The notes under the pieces: generated by a model
Databases searched by the model: none
Told to the model about the DNA's origin: nothing
Seen by the model: the letters and a program-made list of their open reading frames with translations, nothing else
From: Desulfobacteraceae bacterium
GTDB lineage: Bacteria > Desulfobacterota > Syntrophobacteria > Syntrophobacterales > Syntrophobacteraceae
DNA: 39,440 nucleotides
Reading direction: 5' to 3'
NCBI GenBank assembly: GCA_021372635.1
Contig: JAJFUA010000363.1
Span: 1-39,440, forward strand
Shown here: positions 17,093-25,155 of the stretch, piece after piece
How positions within the stretch are numbered: position 1 is the first letter of the stretch
How the letters are laid out: each line of letters opens with the position of its first letter
Program-made: the position numbers and the translations under genes

Positions 17093-18357
17093 GCACGCCC
17101 TCCTGCATCAACCGGCGGGGAGGCGGCCGGCTCGTCTTCGGCTTCATCCGCAGGCACGGCGGCGGAGCGGCTGCGCATGAACTTGCCGATCTGCCGCACC
17201 GCCTGCCGAATGCGGTGCTCGTTTTCCACGAGGGCCAGGCGCAGATAGCCTTCTCCCTCTTCACCGAAACCGATGCCGGGCGAAACGGCCACGTTCGCTT
17301 CCTGCATGAGGTCCAGGGAAAAAGCCATGGAACCCATACGGACGAAAGGCTCGGGGATTTTCGCCCAGACGAACATTCCCGCCTTGGGTTCCTTCACATC
17401 CCAGCCGAGGCGCCTGAGCCCCTTGCAGAGCACGTCCCGGCGCTGCTGGTAGATTCCGGCCTGGAGCTTCACATCCTCGTCGCAGTCTCTCATGGCGACG
17501 ATCCCGGCTATCTGGATGGCGGAGAAGATACCGTAGTCGTAGTAGCCTTTTATCTTTGCCAGCCCCTGGATCATCTCCCGGTTTCCCACGCAGTAGCCGA
17601 TGCGCCATCCGGCCATGTTGTACGACTTGGAAAAGGATCCGAACTCCACGCCCACATCCCTAGCCCCGGGGATTTCCAGGAAGCTCGGGGCCACATAGCC
17701 GTCGAAGGTGATCTTGGAGTACGCGAAGTCGTGAAGAATCATGAACCGGTACTTGCGGGCAAGTTTGACCACCTCTCTGTAAAGGTCCGTGCTCGCGACT
17801 ATGGAGGTCGGATTGTGCGGATAGTTCAGGATGAGGAGCTTGGGGGTGGGATAGAGCGATTCGCACATGGCGGCAATGCGGCTCAGGAACAGTTCCTCGG
17901 GGGCGAGCGGGATGCGGATCACGTTGCCGCCGGCGATGATGGTTGCGTAAATATGGACAGGAAACGCCGGAGTGGGCACCAACACCGTATCGCCGGGTCC
18001 CACCAGGGCGAGGCACAGGTGCGATATCCCTTCCTTGGACCCGATGGTGCCGATCACTTCCGTTTCGCTGTCCAGGTCGACGCCGTAATCCCTCGCATAG
18101 TAGCGGGAGATCTCCCGCCTGAGGTTCTTCATTCCCATGGCCACGGGATACCGGTGGCTCTTGGGGTCCTGCACCACCTCGCAGAGTTTGCGGGTGACCA
18201 CTTCGGGCGCCGGGTCGGTCGGGTTTCCCATTCCGAGGTCGATCACATCGTCGCCCCTGCTGCGCTTGTCCATGCGCATCTTGTTGATCATCCCGAAAAG
18301 GTACGGCGGCAGGTGGTCCATCCGCTGGGCAAATCTGATAATGGAATTTTCCGGCAT
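17089..18357 (-). CDS. alaC: Alanine-synthesising aminotransferase, AlaC type
   Basis: A class I/II PLP aminotransferase that converts pyruvate and glutamate to alanine and 2-oxoglutarate. The 422-residue protein matches the AlaC pattern as I remember it from E. coli over its whole length: RIDxLPPYxF-like start, VIDLGMGNPT, VIGTIGSKEGISHL, FPVHIYATIIAGG, ILNYPHNPT (Asn182), HDFAYSKI (Asp210, Tyr213), SFSKSYNMAGWRIGY with PLP lysine 244 and Arg252, then VWAKIPEPF and VSPGIGFGEEGEGY. An LL-DAP or other aminotransferase is less likely. ATG 18357 is chosen for its GAGGAG site rather than ATG 18378. Upstream lie a terminator and an Ala-rich leader ORF, suggesting alanine-responsive attenuation. 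Confidence 0.9.
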   Translation of the reverse strand: MPENSIIRFAQRMDHLPPYLFGMINKMRMDKRSRGDDVIDLGMGNPTDPAPEVVTRKLCEVVQDPKSHRYPVAMGMKNLRREISRYYARDYGVDLDSETEVIGTIGSKEGISHLCLALVGPGDTVLVPTPAFPVHIYATIIAGGNVIRIPLAPEELFLSRIAAMCESLYPTPKLLILNYPHNPTSIVASTDLYREVVKLARKYRFMILHDFAYSKITFDGYVAPSFLEIPGARDVGVEFGSFSKSYNMAGWRIGYCVGNREMIQGLAKIKGYYDYGIFSAIQIAGIVAMRDCDEDVKLQAGIYQQRRDVLCKGLRRLGWDVKEPKAGMFVWAKIPEPFVRMGSMAFSLDLMQEANVAVSPGIGFGEEGEGYLRLALVENEHRIRQAVRQIGKFMRSRSAAVPADEAEDEPAASPPVDAGGRA

Positions 18358-18396
18358 TTCACTCTCCTCGTTATTCATATGGATAACATATACCCC

Positions 18397-18433
18397 AAAA
18401 AAACAAAAACCCCGGACCGACCGTCCCGGGGTT
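18397..18433 (-). terminator. Intrinsic terminator in the alaC leader (attenuator)
   Basis: On the minus strand AACCCCGGGAC (18433-18423) pairs with GTCCGGGGTT (18417-18408), with one bulged G and a 5-base loop. TTTTTGTTTTTTT follows. It ends about 40 bp before the alaC start and 55 bp after the leader ORF stop. Nothing else upstream on this strand needs a terminator. Confidence 0.85.
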
Positions 18434-18440
18434 GAGGAAA

Positions 18441-18467
18441 CCATGGGCCGGCGGATCCAGCCCATGG
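18441..18467 (-). promoter_or_regulatory. Hairpin between leader ORF and terminator
   Basis: CCATGGGC (minus strand 18467-18460) pairs perfectly with GCCCATGG (18448-18441) around an 11-base loop. The segment CCTGGGC inside the leader ORF, just after the Ala codons, can pair with the same right arm with one bulge. The two structures exclude each other, as expected in an attenuator. I found only a weak pairing with the terminator arm itself. Confidence 0.5.
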
Positions 18468-18487
18468 CGTGTAGCGGAAAATCCAGT

Positions 18488-18589
18488 TCAGAAGTGAGTC
18501 AAACCGCTGACCGACGCCCAGGCTGTCCTGCTTGCGGCGGCCGCGGCTGCGCTTTTGAATTCGTTTATGGAAAATCGTCCCTTCGCCAC
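18488..18589 (-). CDS. Putative alanine-rich leader peptide of alaC (33 codons)
   Basis: GTG at 18589 is preceded by AAAGGAG with six-base spacing, an excellent ribosome site. The peptide begins (M)AKGRFSINEFKS, continues with six consecutive alanines at codons 14-19 (GCA GCC GCG GCC GCC GCA), and ends in SGLTHF. Nine of 33 residues are Ala. It sits between a promoter and an intrinsic terminator ahead of an alanine aminotransferase gene. The role as a sensor of charged tRNA-Ala is inference. GC-rich DNA can give Ala runs by chance, but not easily together with this site, length and context. Confidence 0.6.
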   Translation of the reverse strand: MAKGRFSINEFKSAAAAAASRTAWASVSGLTHF

Positions 18590-18610
18590 GGTTTCTCCTT
18601 TGTAGACAAC

Positions 18611-18639
18611 TCCTTAAAGCATATGGCGGTACTTGTCAA
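18611..18639 (-). promoter_or_regulatory. Promoter of the alaC leader
   Basis: A perfect TTGACA lies at 18639-18634. The -10 is weaker: TAAGGA at 17 bp or TTTAAG at 15 bp. The start point would be near 18604, about 15 bases before the leader GTG. Confidence 0.55.
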
Positions 18640-18661
18640 TGGGTCCTTTGGCTTGTGATTT

Positions 18662-19091
18662 TTATTACAATAACGGAGGGGCTTTCGGAGCCGTTCAGAC
18701 GAATTTCCCGGGGGCCGTTTCTCCACAAAAGGCTTGACGATGCGAGGAGGCATGCTATTCTTTTCCAGGAATAGGGACCGAATAATTGACTTGGCCCGCC
18801 CGTTTCAATCCCGTCCTTTTGGGAGGTCTTTTCCCGCAGGTTGTAGAAAAATGTAGCGATGCCGGCTATTTTCAGCCTCACCCCACCCGGGGGAGGACAT
18901 ATCGGGTAAGGTGGCGGCTGCTTGTCCGGCGGACGGATCGGCCGTCCGGATGGAAATCCGGATGGAGGCGGGCGGAACGTGACCGGAAGTGCTTTAAGGG
19001 AGGCGAACGAAGCTTCCGGCGCGAGGCGTACCGGTCCCCGTTTCATCCACACCGAAACAAGTTTCCGTGAAACCATCCGGAGGAATTTCTC
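18662..19091 (+). other. Long untranslated region ahead of the DUF2914-cdaAR operon
   Basis: This 430-bp interval has no convincing gene. It contains the plus-strand promoter at 18734-18761, a hairpin CGGACGG/CCGTCCG at 18930-18948, and directly after it two tandem copies of ATCCGGATGG at about 18947-18970. If the promoter is right, the mRNA leader is about 320 bases long, enough for RNA-based control. I looked for the c-di-AMP (ydaO) riboswitch signature and did not find it. Confidence 0.45.
18734..18761 (+). promoter_or_regulatory. Sigma70-type promoter for the DUF2914-cdaAR operon
   Basis: TTGACG at 18734-18739 and TATTCT at 18756-18761 are separated by 16 bp. It is the best promoter match on the plus strand before 19092. 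Confidence 0.55.
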
Positions 19092-19565
19092 ATGGGCTAT
19101 CGATACTGGAAGCTCGCAGCCTTGCTTTTTCTATTGCTGACGGGCTGTTTCCTTCTCCCTCACACCCATGCCCAATCGGACCAGCCGCCGTCCCAGGAAG
19201 CAGAACCCGCCCAGGGGGCATCTTCCGATCCGTCTTCCCTCAAGCTTGGGCTCGTCCAGTCGATGATGTGCGAGAAAGTCGAAAACCTGAACCCCATCCG
19301 GCAAGCCATTACGTTTTCCGTCGCGGCGGGGCAGGTTTGCTGCTTCACATCCTTCGACCCGGTTCTCCAGCCCACCCTCGTGTATCACCGCTGGTATCAC
19401 CGCGACGAACTCAGCACGCAGACGCGGCTGAGGCTATATCCTCCCAAATGGGCCACTTACAGCGTGATCCAACTTCGAGAAACCGACAAGGGACCATGGC
19501 GGGTCGAGATTACCGACCAGAACGGCCACGTTTTCGATGTGCTGCGCTTCAGCATCGTAGATTGA
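19092..19565 (+). CDS. DUF2914 lipoprotein
   Basis: The 157-residue protein has a signal sequence ending in the lipobox LTGC (Cys19), so it is probably anchored to a membrane. The C-terminal half, from LVQSMMCEKVENLNP onward, shows the DUF2914 pattern: VAAGQVCCFTSFD, VYHRWYHRDEL, then WRVEITDQNGHVFDVLRFSIVD. The domain is a small beta fold of unknown function. GGAGGAATTTCTC precedes the ATG. It ends six bases before the diadenylate cyclase gene, so the two are translated from one mRNA. I infer that the lipoprotein works in the envelope with the YbbR part of its neighbour. Confidence 0.85.
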   Translation: MGYRYWKLAALLFLLLTGCFLLPHTHAQSDQPPSQEAEPAQGASSDPSSLKLGLVQSMMCEKVENLNPIRQAITFSVAAGQVCCFTSFDPVLQPTLVYHRWYHRDELSTQTRLRLYPPKWATYSVIQLRETDKGPWRVEITDQNGHVFDVLRFSIVD

Positions 19566-19571
19566 CGCACT

Positions 19572-21023
19572 ATGACACATTTCCTGATATTTCTGGCAAG
19601 CATCCACTGGCAGGACCTCGTAGACATCATCATCAACAGCTACATCCTGTTCCGCGTCTACGTGCTGTTCCAAGGCACCAACGCCTTTCGCGTGCTGGTG
19701 GGGATCACTTCGCTCTGGATCCTGCAAGAGGTTGCCGCCTCCATCGGGCTCATCCTGACGAGCTGGGCCATACGCGGCATCACGGCGGCCGCGGCCATCA
19801 TCATCATCGTGGTATTTCGAAACGAAATCCGGGCCGCCCTGCAGGCCAGGAATCTGAAGACCTTCCTTTGGGGAACGCCGGCCAGGGAACAGATTTCCCC
19901 GCTGGAGACGGTCGCGGAGAGCCTTTTCCAGATGGGAAAGAAGCGCATCGGCGCCCTGATCGTATTTCCCGGAAAGGAGGATCTCTCCGAGGTGATTCAC
20001 GGGGGGATTCCCTGGAACGGCACCATCTCCCAGGAGATGCTGATGAGCGTCTTCTGGCCCAACAACCCCGTGCACGACGGCGCCGCGATCATCCATGGGG
20101 ACAAGGTGGTGGAGGTGGGGGTTTTGCTTCCGCTCTCCCAGCGCCAGGATCTCCCGTCCTTTTACGGCACCCGGCACCGCGCTGCCGCCGGCCTGGCGGA
20201 GCGCAGCGACGCGATGGTGGTCGCCGTATCCGAGGAACGGGGCCGGGTGACCGTCGCCAAGGACAACTGGATGAAGCCGCTGGCGCGGGCGGAGGAACTC
20301 GTCATTCTCCTGAGACGTCACTTGAACATGCCGGAGAAGGTTACGGAACAGCAGCAGAGGCGGGAGAAAGTCAGGCTCTCGCTGGCCGCGGCGCTTTCCC
20401 TGCTGGTCATGACGGGCATCTGGTTCGGATTTACCAGGAGCCAGGACACGATCATCGCTCTCAACGTGCCCGTTGAATTCGTCAACCGGCCTCCGAATTT
20501 CGAAATCCTGGATACGTCCATGGATGAAGCAAGGCTTCAGCTCTACGGTTCGAGCGCCCTGATCAAGTCGCTCCAGAAGGGGCAGGTGCAGGTGCGCGTG
20601 GATCTCAACAAGGCGGTGGAGGGGCACAACGTCTTCCCGATCACGCAGGACAACATCGTGCTGCCCCCGGGAGTGTTCCTCAACAAGGTGCAACCGCCGA
20701 CCATCGACGTGACCCTCGACATCCCCGTCTCCAAGGAGATGCCGGTCCAGGTGGACTGGGTGGGCCGGCTACCCGAGAACCTTTCCATCGCCAAGGCCAG
20801 CGTGGCCCCCGATGCGATCAAGGTCGTGGGCGGAAGCAAAATCCTGGAGAAGGTCAGCACGATCTACACCGCGCCCGTCCGGCTGGACAACCTGACGAAG
20901 TCGGGCACCGTCAGCACGACGCTCGTGCTCATACCGCCCTCCCTCAAGCTTCCCACCGGCGTCACCGACCGGGTGACCGTCAATTACATCGTCGAGGAAA
21001 AGAAAACGGGGGACCGGAAATAG
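19572..21023 (+). CDS. Fused diadenylate cyclase and YbbR protein (CdaA-CdaR)
   Basis: The N-terminal 270 residues are a CdaA-type diadenylate cyclase, which makes cyclic di-AMP from two ATP. There are three membrane helices at about 1-82, and the DAC domain carries the catalytic DGA at 169-171 and RHRAA at 201-205. In Firmicutes cdaA is followed by a separate cdaR gene whose YbbR domains regulate the cyclase from outside. Here a fourth membrane helix (about 259-277) is followed by about 200 extracytoplasmic residues that resemble two YbbR repeats (from ALNVPVEFVN and from MPVQVDWVGRLPENLSI). So enzyme and regulator are one 483-residue chain. glmM, the usual third gene, is not in the window. 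Confidence 0.9.
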   Translation: MTHFLIFLASIHWQDLVDIIINSYILFRVYVLFQGTNAFRVLVGITSLWILQEVAASIGLILTSWAIRGITAAAAIIIIVVFRNEIRAALQARNLKTFLWGTPAREQISPLETVAESLFQMGKKRIGALIVFPGKEDLSEVIHGGIPWNGTISQEMLMSVFWPNNPVHDGAAIIHGDKVVEVGVLLPLSQRQDLPSFYGTRHRAAAGLAERSDAMVVAVSEERGRVTVAKDNWMKPLARAEELVILLRRHLNMPEKVTEQQQRREKVRLSLAAALSLLVMTGIWFGFTRSQDTIIALNVPVEFVNRPPNFEILDTSMDEARLQLYGSSALIKSLQKGQVQVRVDLNKAVEGHNVFPITQDNIVLPPGVFLNKVQPPTIDVTLDIPVSKEMPVQVDWVGRLPENLSIAKASVAPDAIKVVGGSKILEKVSTIYTAPVRLDNLTKSGTVSTTLVLIPPSLKLPTGVTDRVTVNYIVEEKKTGDRK

Positions 21024-21032
21024 TCCGGTCCC
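21010..21032. terminator. Hairpin between convergent cdaAR and malQ
   Basis: GGGACCGGA and TCCGGTCCC pair perfectly around AATAG, and the loop contains the cdaAR stop codon. No T-run follows on either strand, so termination is possible but weakly supported. It lies seven bases from the end of the oppositely oriented malQ. Confidence 0.4.
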
Positions 21033-21038
21033 GCCCGT

Positions 21039-22541
21039 TCATGCCCTGCCGAAAAGACGGCTCATCGCCGCGAGTTCCTCCTCGACGGCCGGGGTGAGTT
21101 GTTCGGGCTTCACGCGCCAGCCCCAGTTTCCGAAAGCCACCGAGGGCATGTTCATCCGCGCGTCCTCTCCCAGTCCCAGGACATCCTGCATGGGCGTGAT
21201 CGCCGTGTCGGCAACCGACATCATGGCGAGCCTCAGGAGATCCCGGTGCACGCTGTCTTTGGCCGGAGACCTGCCCAGGTATTCCGCGAGCAGTTCCTTC
21301 CCCCTGTCGTCCAGGTCGTTTTCGAACCATCCGCGAGTCGTATTGTTGTCGTGGGTCCCCGTGTATACGACGCAGTTGGGCTCGTGATTGTGCGGTGCGT
21401 AGGGATTGATCGGAAGATCCTCCCCGAAGGCGAAATGAAGCAGCTTCATGCCCGGGAATCCGTAGGCGGTCATGACTTGCCGGACGTCCGGAGTGATGAC
21501 TCCCAGGTCTTCCGCGATGACCGGCAGGTGGGGAAAACGCTTGAGAAGCGTATCGAAAAAGTCCCGGACGGGCACATTCACCCATTCTCCGCGAATCGCG
21601 GTCTTCTCCGAAGCCGCGACCTCCCAGTAGGCCACAAAGCCCCTGAAATGATCCAGCCGGGTCATGTCGAAGAGCCTGAGGTTGTGTTCGATGCGTAAAA
21701 GCCACCAGGAGTAGCCGGCCCGGCCGAGCGCTTCCCAGTCGTAGACCGGATTGCCCCACAACTGGCCGGTTTCGCTGAAATAATCCGGTGGAACCCCCGC
21801 AACGAAAAGAGGATTCCGCTCCGCGTCCAGTTTGAAGTTGCCAGGATTCGCCCACACGTCCGAACTGTCGTAGCTCACGTAGATGGGTATATCCCCGACG
21901 ATCTGGATCTTGCGGCCGTTGCAGTACCTCTTCAACCCGAACCATTGCTTGAAAAACAGGAACTGGAAGAACTTCTCCATTTCCGAGCGTTCCTTCAGTT
22001 GCTCCCTGCTCTCCCGAAGCGCCGTTTCCTCCCTGTTCCTGTACGGAGCGGGCCAATCGCACCACGAGAGGCCGCCGAACCGCTCCTTCAGACTGACGAA
22101 CAGGGCATAATCATCCAGCCAGTATGCATTTTCCTTGCAGAACTCCCGGAAGTCGCAGTCTCCCCCCAGGCGGGCCCAGTAACGCCCGAAAGCACGCTTG
22201 AGGAGCCGGTGCTTGTACCCTGCGACCTTCTCGAAGTCCACGCGGCCGGCCGGGAACTGCGGGCAGTCCATGGTGTCGACCTTCACCAGGTAGCCTTCTT
22301 CCACCAGCAATTCCGGGCTGATGAACAGCGGGTTTCCCGCGAACGCTGAGTAGCTGCAATAGGGGGAATTTCCGCAGGCTTCCGATGTGGGACTCAGGGG
22401 CAGCACCTGCCAGATGCTCTGGGCGGCGGCGCCCAGGAAATCGGCAAACCGGCGGGCCCCCGGCCCGAGGTCTCCGATTCCGAAGGGAGACGGCAGGGAG
22501 GTCAGATGGAGGAGTATTCCACTTCTTCTGGTATGCATCAT
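21039..22541 (-). CDS. malQ: 4-alpha-glucanotransferase (amylomaltase)
   Basis: A GH77 enzyme that transfers alpha-1,4-glucan chains between maltodextrins in glycogen or starch turnover (EC 2.4.1.25). The 500-residue protein starts with RRSGILLHLTSLPSPFGIGDLG. It carries the catalytic motifs MTRLDHFRGFVAYW (nucleophile Asp), VIAEDLGVITPDV (acid/base Glu) and YTGTHDNNTTRGWF (third Asp). The start is ATG 22541, or the next codon 22538, after GGAAGG; the ORF itself opens further upstream. It lies 49 bp after glgB and is likely co-transcribed. Confidence 0.96.
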   Translation of the reverse strand: MMHTRRSGILLHLTSLPSPFGIGDLGPGARRFADFLGAAAQSIWQVLPLSPTSEACGNSPYCSYSAFAGNPLFISPELLVEEGYLVKVDTMDCPQFPAGRVDFEKVAGYKHRLLKRAFGRYWARLGGDCDFREFCKENAYWLDDYALFVSLKERFGGLSWCDWPAPYRNREETALRESREQLKERSEMEKFFQFLFFKQWFGLKRYCNGRKIQIVGDIPIYVSYDSSDVWANPGNFKLDAERNPLFVAGVPPDYFSETGQLWGNPVYDWEALGRAGYSWWLLRIEHNLRLFDMTRLDHFRGFVAYWEVAASEKTAIRGEWVNVPVRDFFDTLLKRFPHLPVIAEDLGVITPDVRQVMTAYGFPGMKLLHFAFGEDLPINPYAPHNHEPNCVVYTGTHDNNTTRGWFENDLDDRGKELLAEYLGRSPAKDSVHRDLLRLAMMSVADTAITPMQDVLGLGEDARMNMPSVAFGNWGWRVKPEQLTPAVEEELAAMSRLFGRA

Positions 22542-22590
22542 GCGCCCGCCTTCCCGGGCGCATCCCACCCGCGTTTTTTCGTCAAATCCG

Positions 22591-24522
22591 TCATTTCAGC
22601 CCCTCGCTCTTGAGATAGACGACACCAAGCGGCGGAAGGACGATGGAAATCGAGTAAAACTTCCCGTGCGAGGGAATCGGGACGGCCTCGACCCCTCCGA
22701 GATTACCCTGCCCGCTCCCTCCGTACATCCGGGCATCGCTGTTCAGCACCTCTTTCCAATAGCCTCCACGCGGCACGCCCACCCGGTAATTCAGCCTGGG
22801 TACGGGCGTGGAGTTCATCGCCACCAGTACCAGGTCTTCGGTGGTGCGGCCCTTCCTCATGAAAGCGATCACGCTCGAATCCGCATCGCGAAAATCGACC
22901 CATTCGAAACCTTCGTAACTGAAGTCCACCTCGTGCATGGCACGTTCGGCCCGGTACAGCCCGTTCAGGTCCTGGATCCAGCGGTGGAGGCCCTTGTGGA
23001 GAGGATGCTCGAAAAGGTTCCAGTCGAGGCTCTTCTCGTGATACCACTCGTCCCACTGACCAAACTCTCCACCCATGAAAAGCAGCTTCTTGCCCGGATG
23101 CCCGTACATATAGCCAAAGAGAAGACGCATGTTGGCAAACTTCTGCCAGTCGTCGCCCGGCATTCTCTGGATGAGCGAACCCTTGCCGTACACCACTTCG
23201 TCGTGGGAAAGGGGCAGGATGAAATTCTCGAAAAATGCGTACCATATGCTGAAGGTAAGCTGGTTCTGGTGGTATTTTCTGAAAACCGGCTCTTTGGAAA
23301 AGTAGTCCAGCGTGTCGTGCATCCAGCCCATGTTCCATTTCAGGCCGAACCCGAGGCCACCGACGTACACGGGCCGGGACACCATGGGCCATGCCGTCGA
23401 TTCTTCGGCGATCGTCTGCACGTCGGGGTGCTTCTCGTAGATCACTTCGTTGAAACGCCTCAGGAACTCGATCGCCTCGATGTTTTCCCTTCCGCCGAAC
23501 TTGTTCGGGATCCATTCGCCCTCCTCGCGGGCATAGTCCAGGTAAAGCATGGAGGCGACCGCATCGACCCGCAGGCAGTCCGCGTGGTACCGCTCGAGCC
23601 AGAAGAGGGCGCTGCTGATGAGGAACGACCGGACTTCCCACCGCCCGTGGTTGAAAATGTAGCTATTCCATTCGGGGTGGAATCCTTTGCGGGGGTCGGA
23701 ATGCTCGTAGAGGTTGGTGCCGTCGAAGTAGACGAGGCCGTGCTCGTCGCTGGGGAAATGAGAGGGAACCCAGTCGAGTATCACGCCTATGCCGTACTGG
23801 TGGAACCGGTCGATCAGGAACATGAGATCCTGCGGCGTGCCGTAGCGGGACGTGGGCGCGAAGTAGCCCACCGTCTGATAGCCCCAGGAACCGTAGAACG
23901 GGTGCTCCATGACGGGCAGGAATTCCACATGGGTGAACCCGGCGTCCTTCACGTATCCGGGCAGATAGTCCGCCATCTCCCGGTAGGAAAGGGACCTGTT
24001 TCCGTCCTCCGGGATTCTCCGCCACGACCCGAGATGGACTTCATAGACGGATACCGGCGCATCCAGGGCGTTGGCGCGCGCCCGCCCCCTCAGCCATTCC
24101 CCGTCGCCCCAGGAATAGTCCATGTCCCACACGATGGAACCGGTCTTCGGAGGCGTCTCCCAATGGAACGCGTAGGGGTCTCCCTTGTTCACCCGGTAGC
24201 CGTTGTGCCGGGAGCGGATATGATACTTGTAAATGGTTCCCCGCCCCAACCCGGGCACGAAACCTTCCCAGATCCCCGATCCGTCCCACCGGACCCTCAG
24301 CGGATGGGATTCGTTGTTCCACCCGTTGAAGTCGCCGATGACGGAGACTCTTTCGGCATTGGGAGCCCACACCGCGAAGTGCGTCCCGTCCATGCCGTTT
24401 ACGTTCGTGATATGGGAACCGAGCTTCCGGTAGAGCATGAAATGACTGCCCTGCTTGAAGAGGAAGATGTCGTGCTCGGTCAGCAGACTGCCCTCATAGA
24501 TCACGTTCACATGATCCGCCAT
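22591..24522 (-). CDS. glgB: 1,4-alpha-glucan branching enzyme
   Basis: GlgB (GH13) introduces alpha-1,6 branches into glycogen (EC 2.4.1.18). The 643-residue protein has an N-terminal CBM48 module ([20 protein letters not shown]) and the GH13 catalytic regions [22 protein letters not shown] (nucleophile Asp), IAEESTAWP (acid/base Glu) and [15 protein letters not shown] beta-sandwich C-terminal domain follows. ATG 24522 is chosen because AAGGGG lies upstream and the first eight residues of the longer frame are non-conserved. It heads the glgB-malQ pair. No glgA, glgC or glgP lies in the window. Confidence 0.96.
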   Translation of the reverse strand: MADHVNVIYEGSLLTEHDIFLFKQGSHFMLYRKLGSHITNVNGMDGTHFAVWAPNAERVSVIGDFNGWNNESHPLRVRWDGSGIWEGFVPGLGRGTIYKYHIRSRHNGYRVNKGDPYAFHWETPPKTGSIVWDMDYSWGDGEWLRGRARANALDAPVSVYEVHLGSWRRIPEDGNRSLSYREMADYLPGYVKDAGFTHVEFLPVMEHPFYGSWGYQTVGYFAPTSRYGTPQDLMFLIDRFHQYGIGVILDWVPSHFPSDEHGLVYFDGTNLYEHSDPRKGFHPEWNSYIFNHGRWEVRSFLISSALFWLERYHADCLRVDAVASMLYLDYAREEGEWIPNKFGGRENIEAIEFLRRFNEVIYEKHPDVQTIAEESTAWPMVSRPVYVGGLGFGLKWNMGWMHDTLDYFSKEPVFRKYHQNQLTFSIWYAFFENFILPLSHDEVVYGKGSLIQRMPGDDWQKFANMRLLFGYMYGHPGKKLLFMGGEFGQWDEWYHEKSLDWNLFEHPLHKGLHRWIQDLNGLYRAERAMHEVDFSYEGFEWVDFRDADSSVIAFMRKGRTTEDLVLVAMNSTPVPRLNYRVGVPRGGYWKEVLNSDARMYGGSGQGNLGGVEAVPIPSHGKFYSISIVLPPLGVVYLKSEGLK

Positions 24523-24576
24523 GATTTGCCCCTTTCTCTCCTTCACCCGCCCGAACTGTGGACAGATGCAAGCCCG

Positions 24577-24960
24577 CTATTTACCCCACAGGAAATACCC
24601 GGTTCCTCTGACCGGGATCATGATCCATTCCGGGCGATTATTCAATTCATATCCGAGTTCGTGTGTCGCTTTGTCAAGCAGATATGCAATGTCTTCCGGC
24701 CACTGGTTGGCTTCGGCAAGGAGCACGCGGTCCTTGTGCTTGCCGTCCACGTAGCGCCTCATGCTCCGCAAAAATTCGCAGGTCTCCGGAAGGTTCTCGC
24801 AGTTCGTGCCTCCCCTCTCGCAGAGGTACGGCACGGCGTCCAGGCGTACGCCATCCATCGACGCCGTGCCGCATCCAAAAGCCGATGCCGCGAAACATGG
24901 CCCCACAGAAAAACTCCTGCCCTCAATATAAGGAAGGTCCCACTCGATGCAACACAGCCG
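24577..24960 (-). pseudogene. treS: Relic of a trehalose synthase/maltokinase (TreS-Mak) gene
   Basis: The minus strand encodes a clear TreS segment, DGVRLDAVPYLCERGGTNCE then LPETCEFL and RVLLAEANQWPED. It passes without a break into IAYLLDKATHELGYELNNRPEW and IMIPVRGTG, the pattern of the far C-terminal end of the fused maltokinase. Several hundred codons between these parts are therefore gone, with the junction near 24690. A tandem ATGG duplication at 24851-24858 also shifts the frame inside GVDG-VRLD. TreS interconverts maltose and trehalose and the kinase makes maltose-1-phosphate for glycogen building, so the gene once belonged with glgB and malQ. It cannot make an active enzyme. Confidence 0.85.
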
Positions 24961-25155
24961 CCGGGGTCCGCATCGGAGGAAAATCCGGTGGCACCTCCGG
25001 GTATGTTTCAGCCGTGAAAAAGCGAAAGGAGCGGGAAAATCGTCCGCCCCTCTCATGGACTCGGAAAATGAATCGGAAAAACGGGGTGATCCAGCCAGGC
25101 ACAACCACCCGCCCAGCCGGCTTCGGTGCGGGCCGTGCGGGCCGCCGCCCGCGTT

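Noticed and set aside
18802..18812. GTTTCAATCCC, which resembles the end of a CRISPR repeat
   Set aside because: It occurs once, with no spaced copies and no cas genes in the window.
18662..19091. A c-di-AMP (ydaO) riboswitch in the leader of the diadenylate cyclase operon
   Set aside because: The conserved purine-rich core and the GGG/CCC pairing blocks that I would expect were not found by eye.
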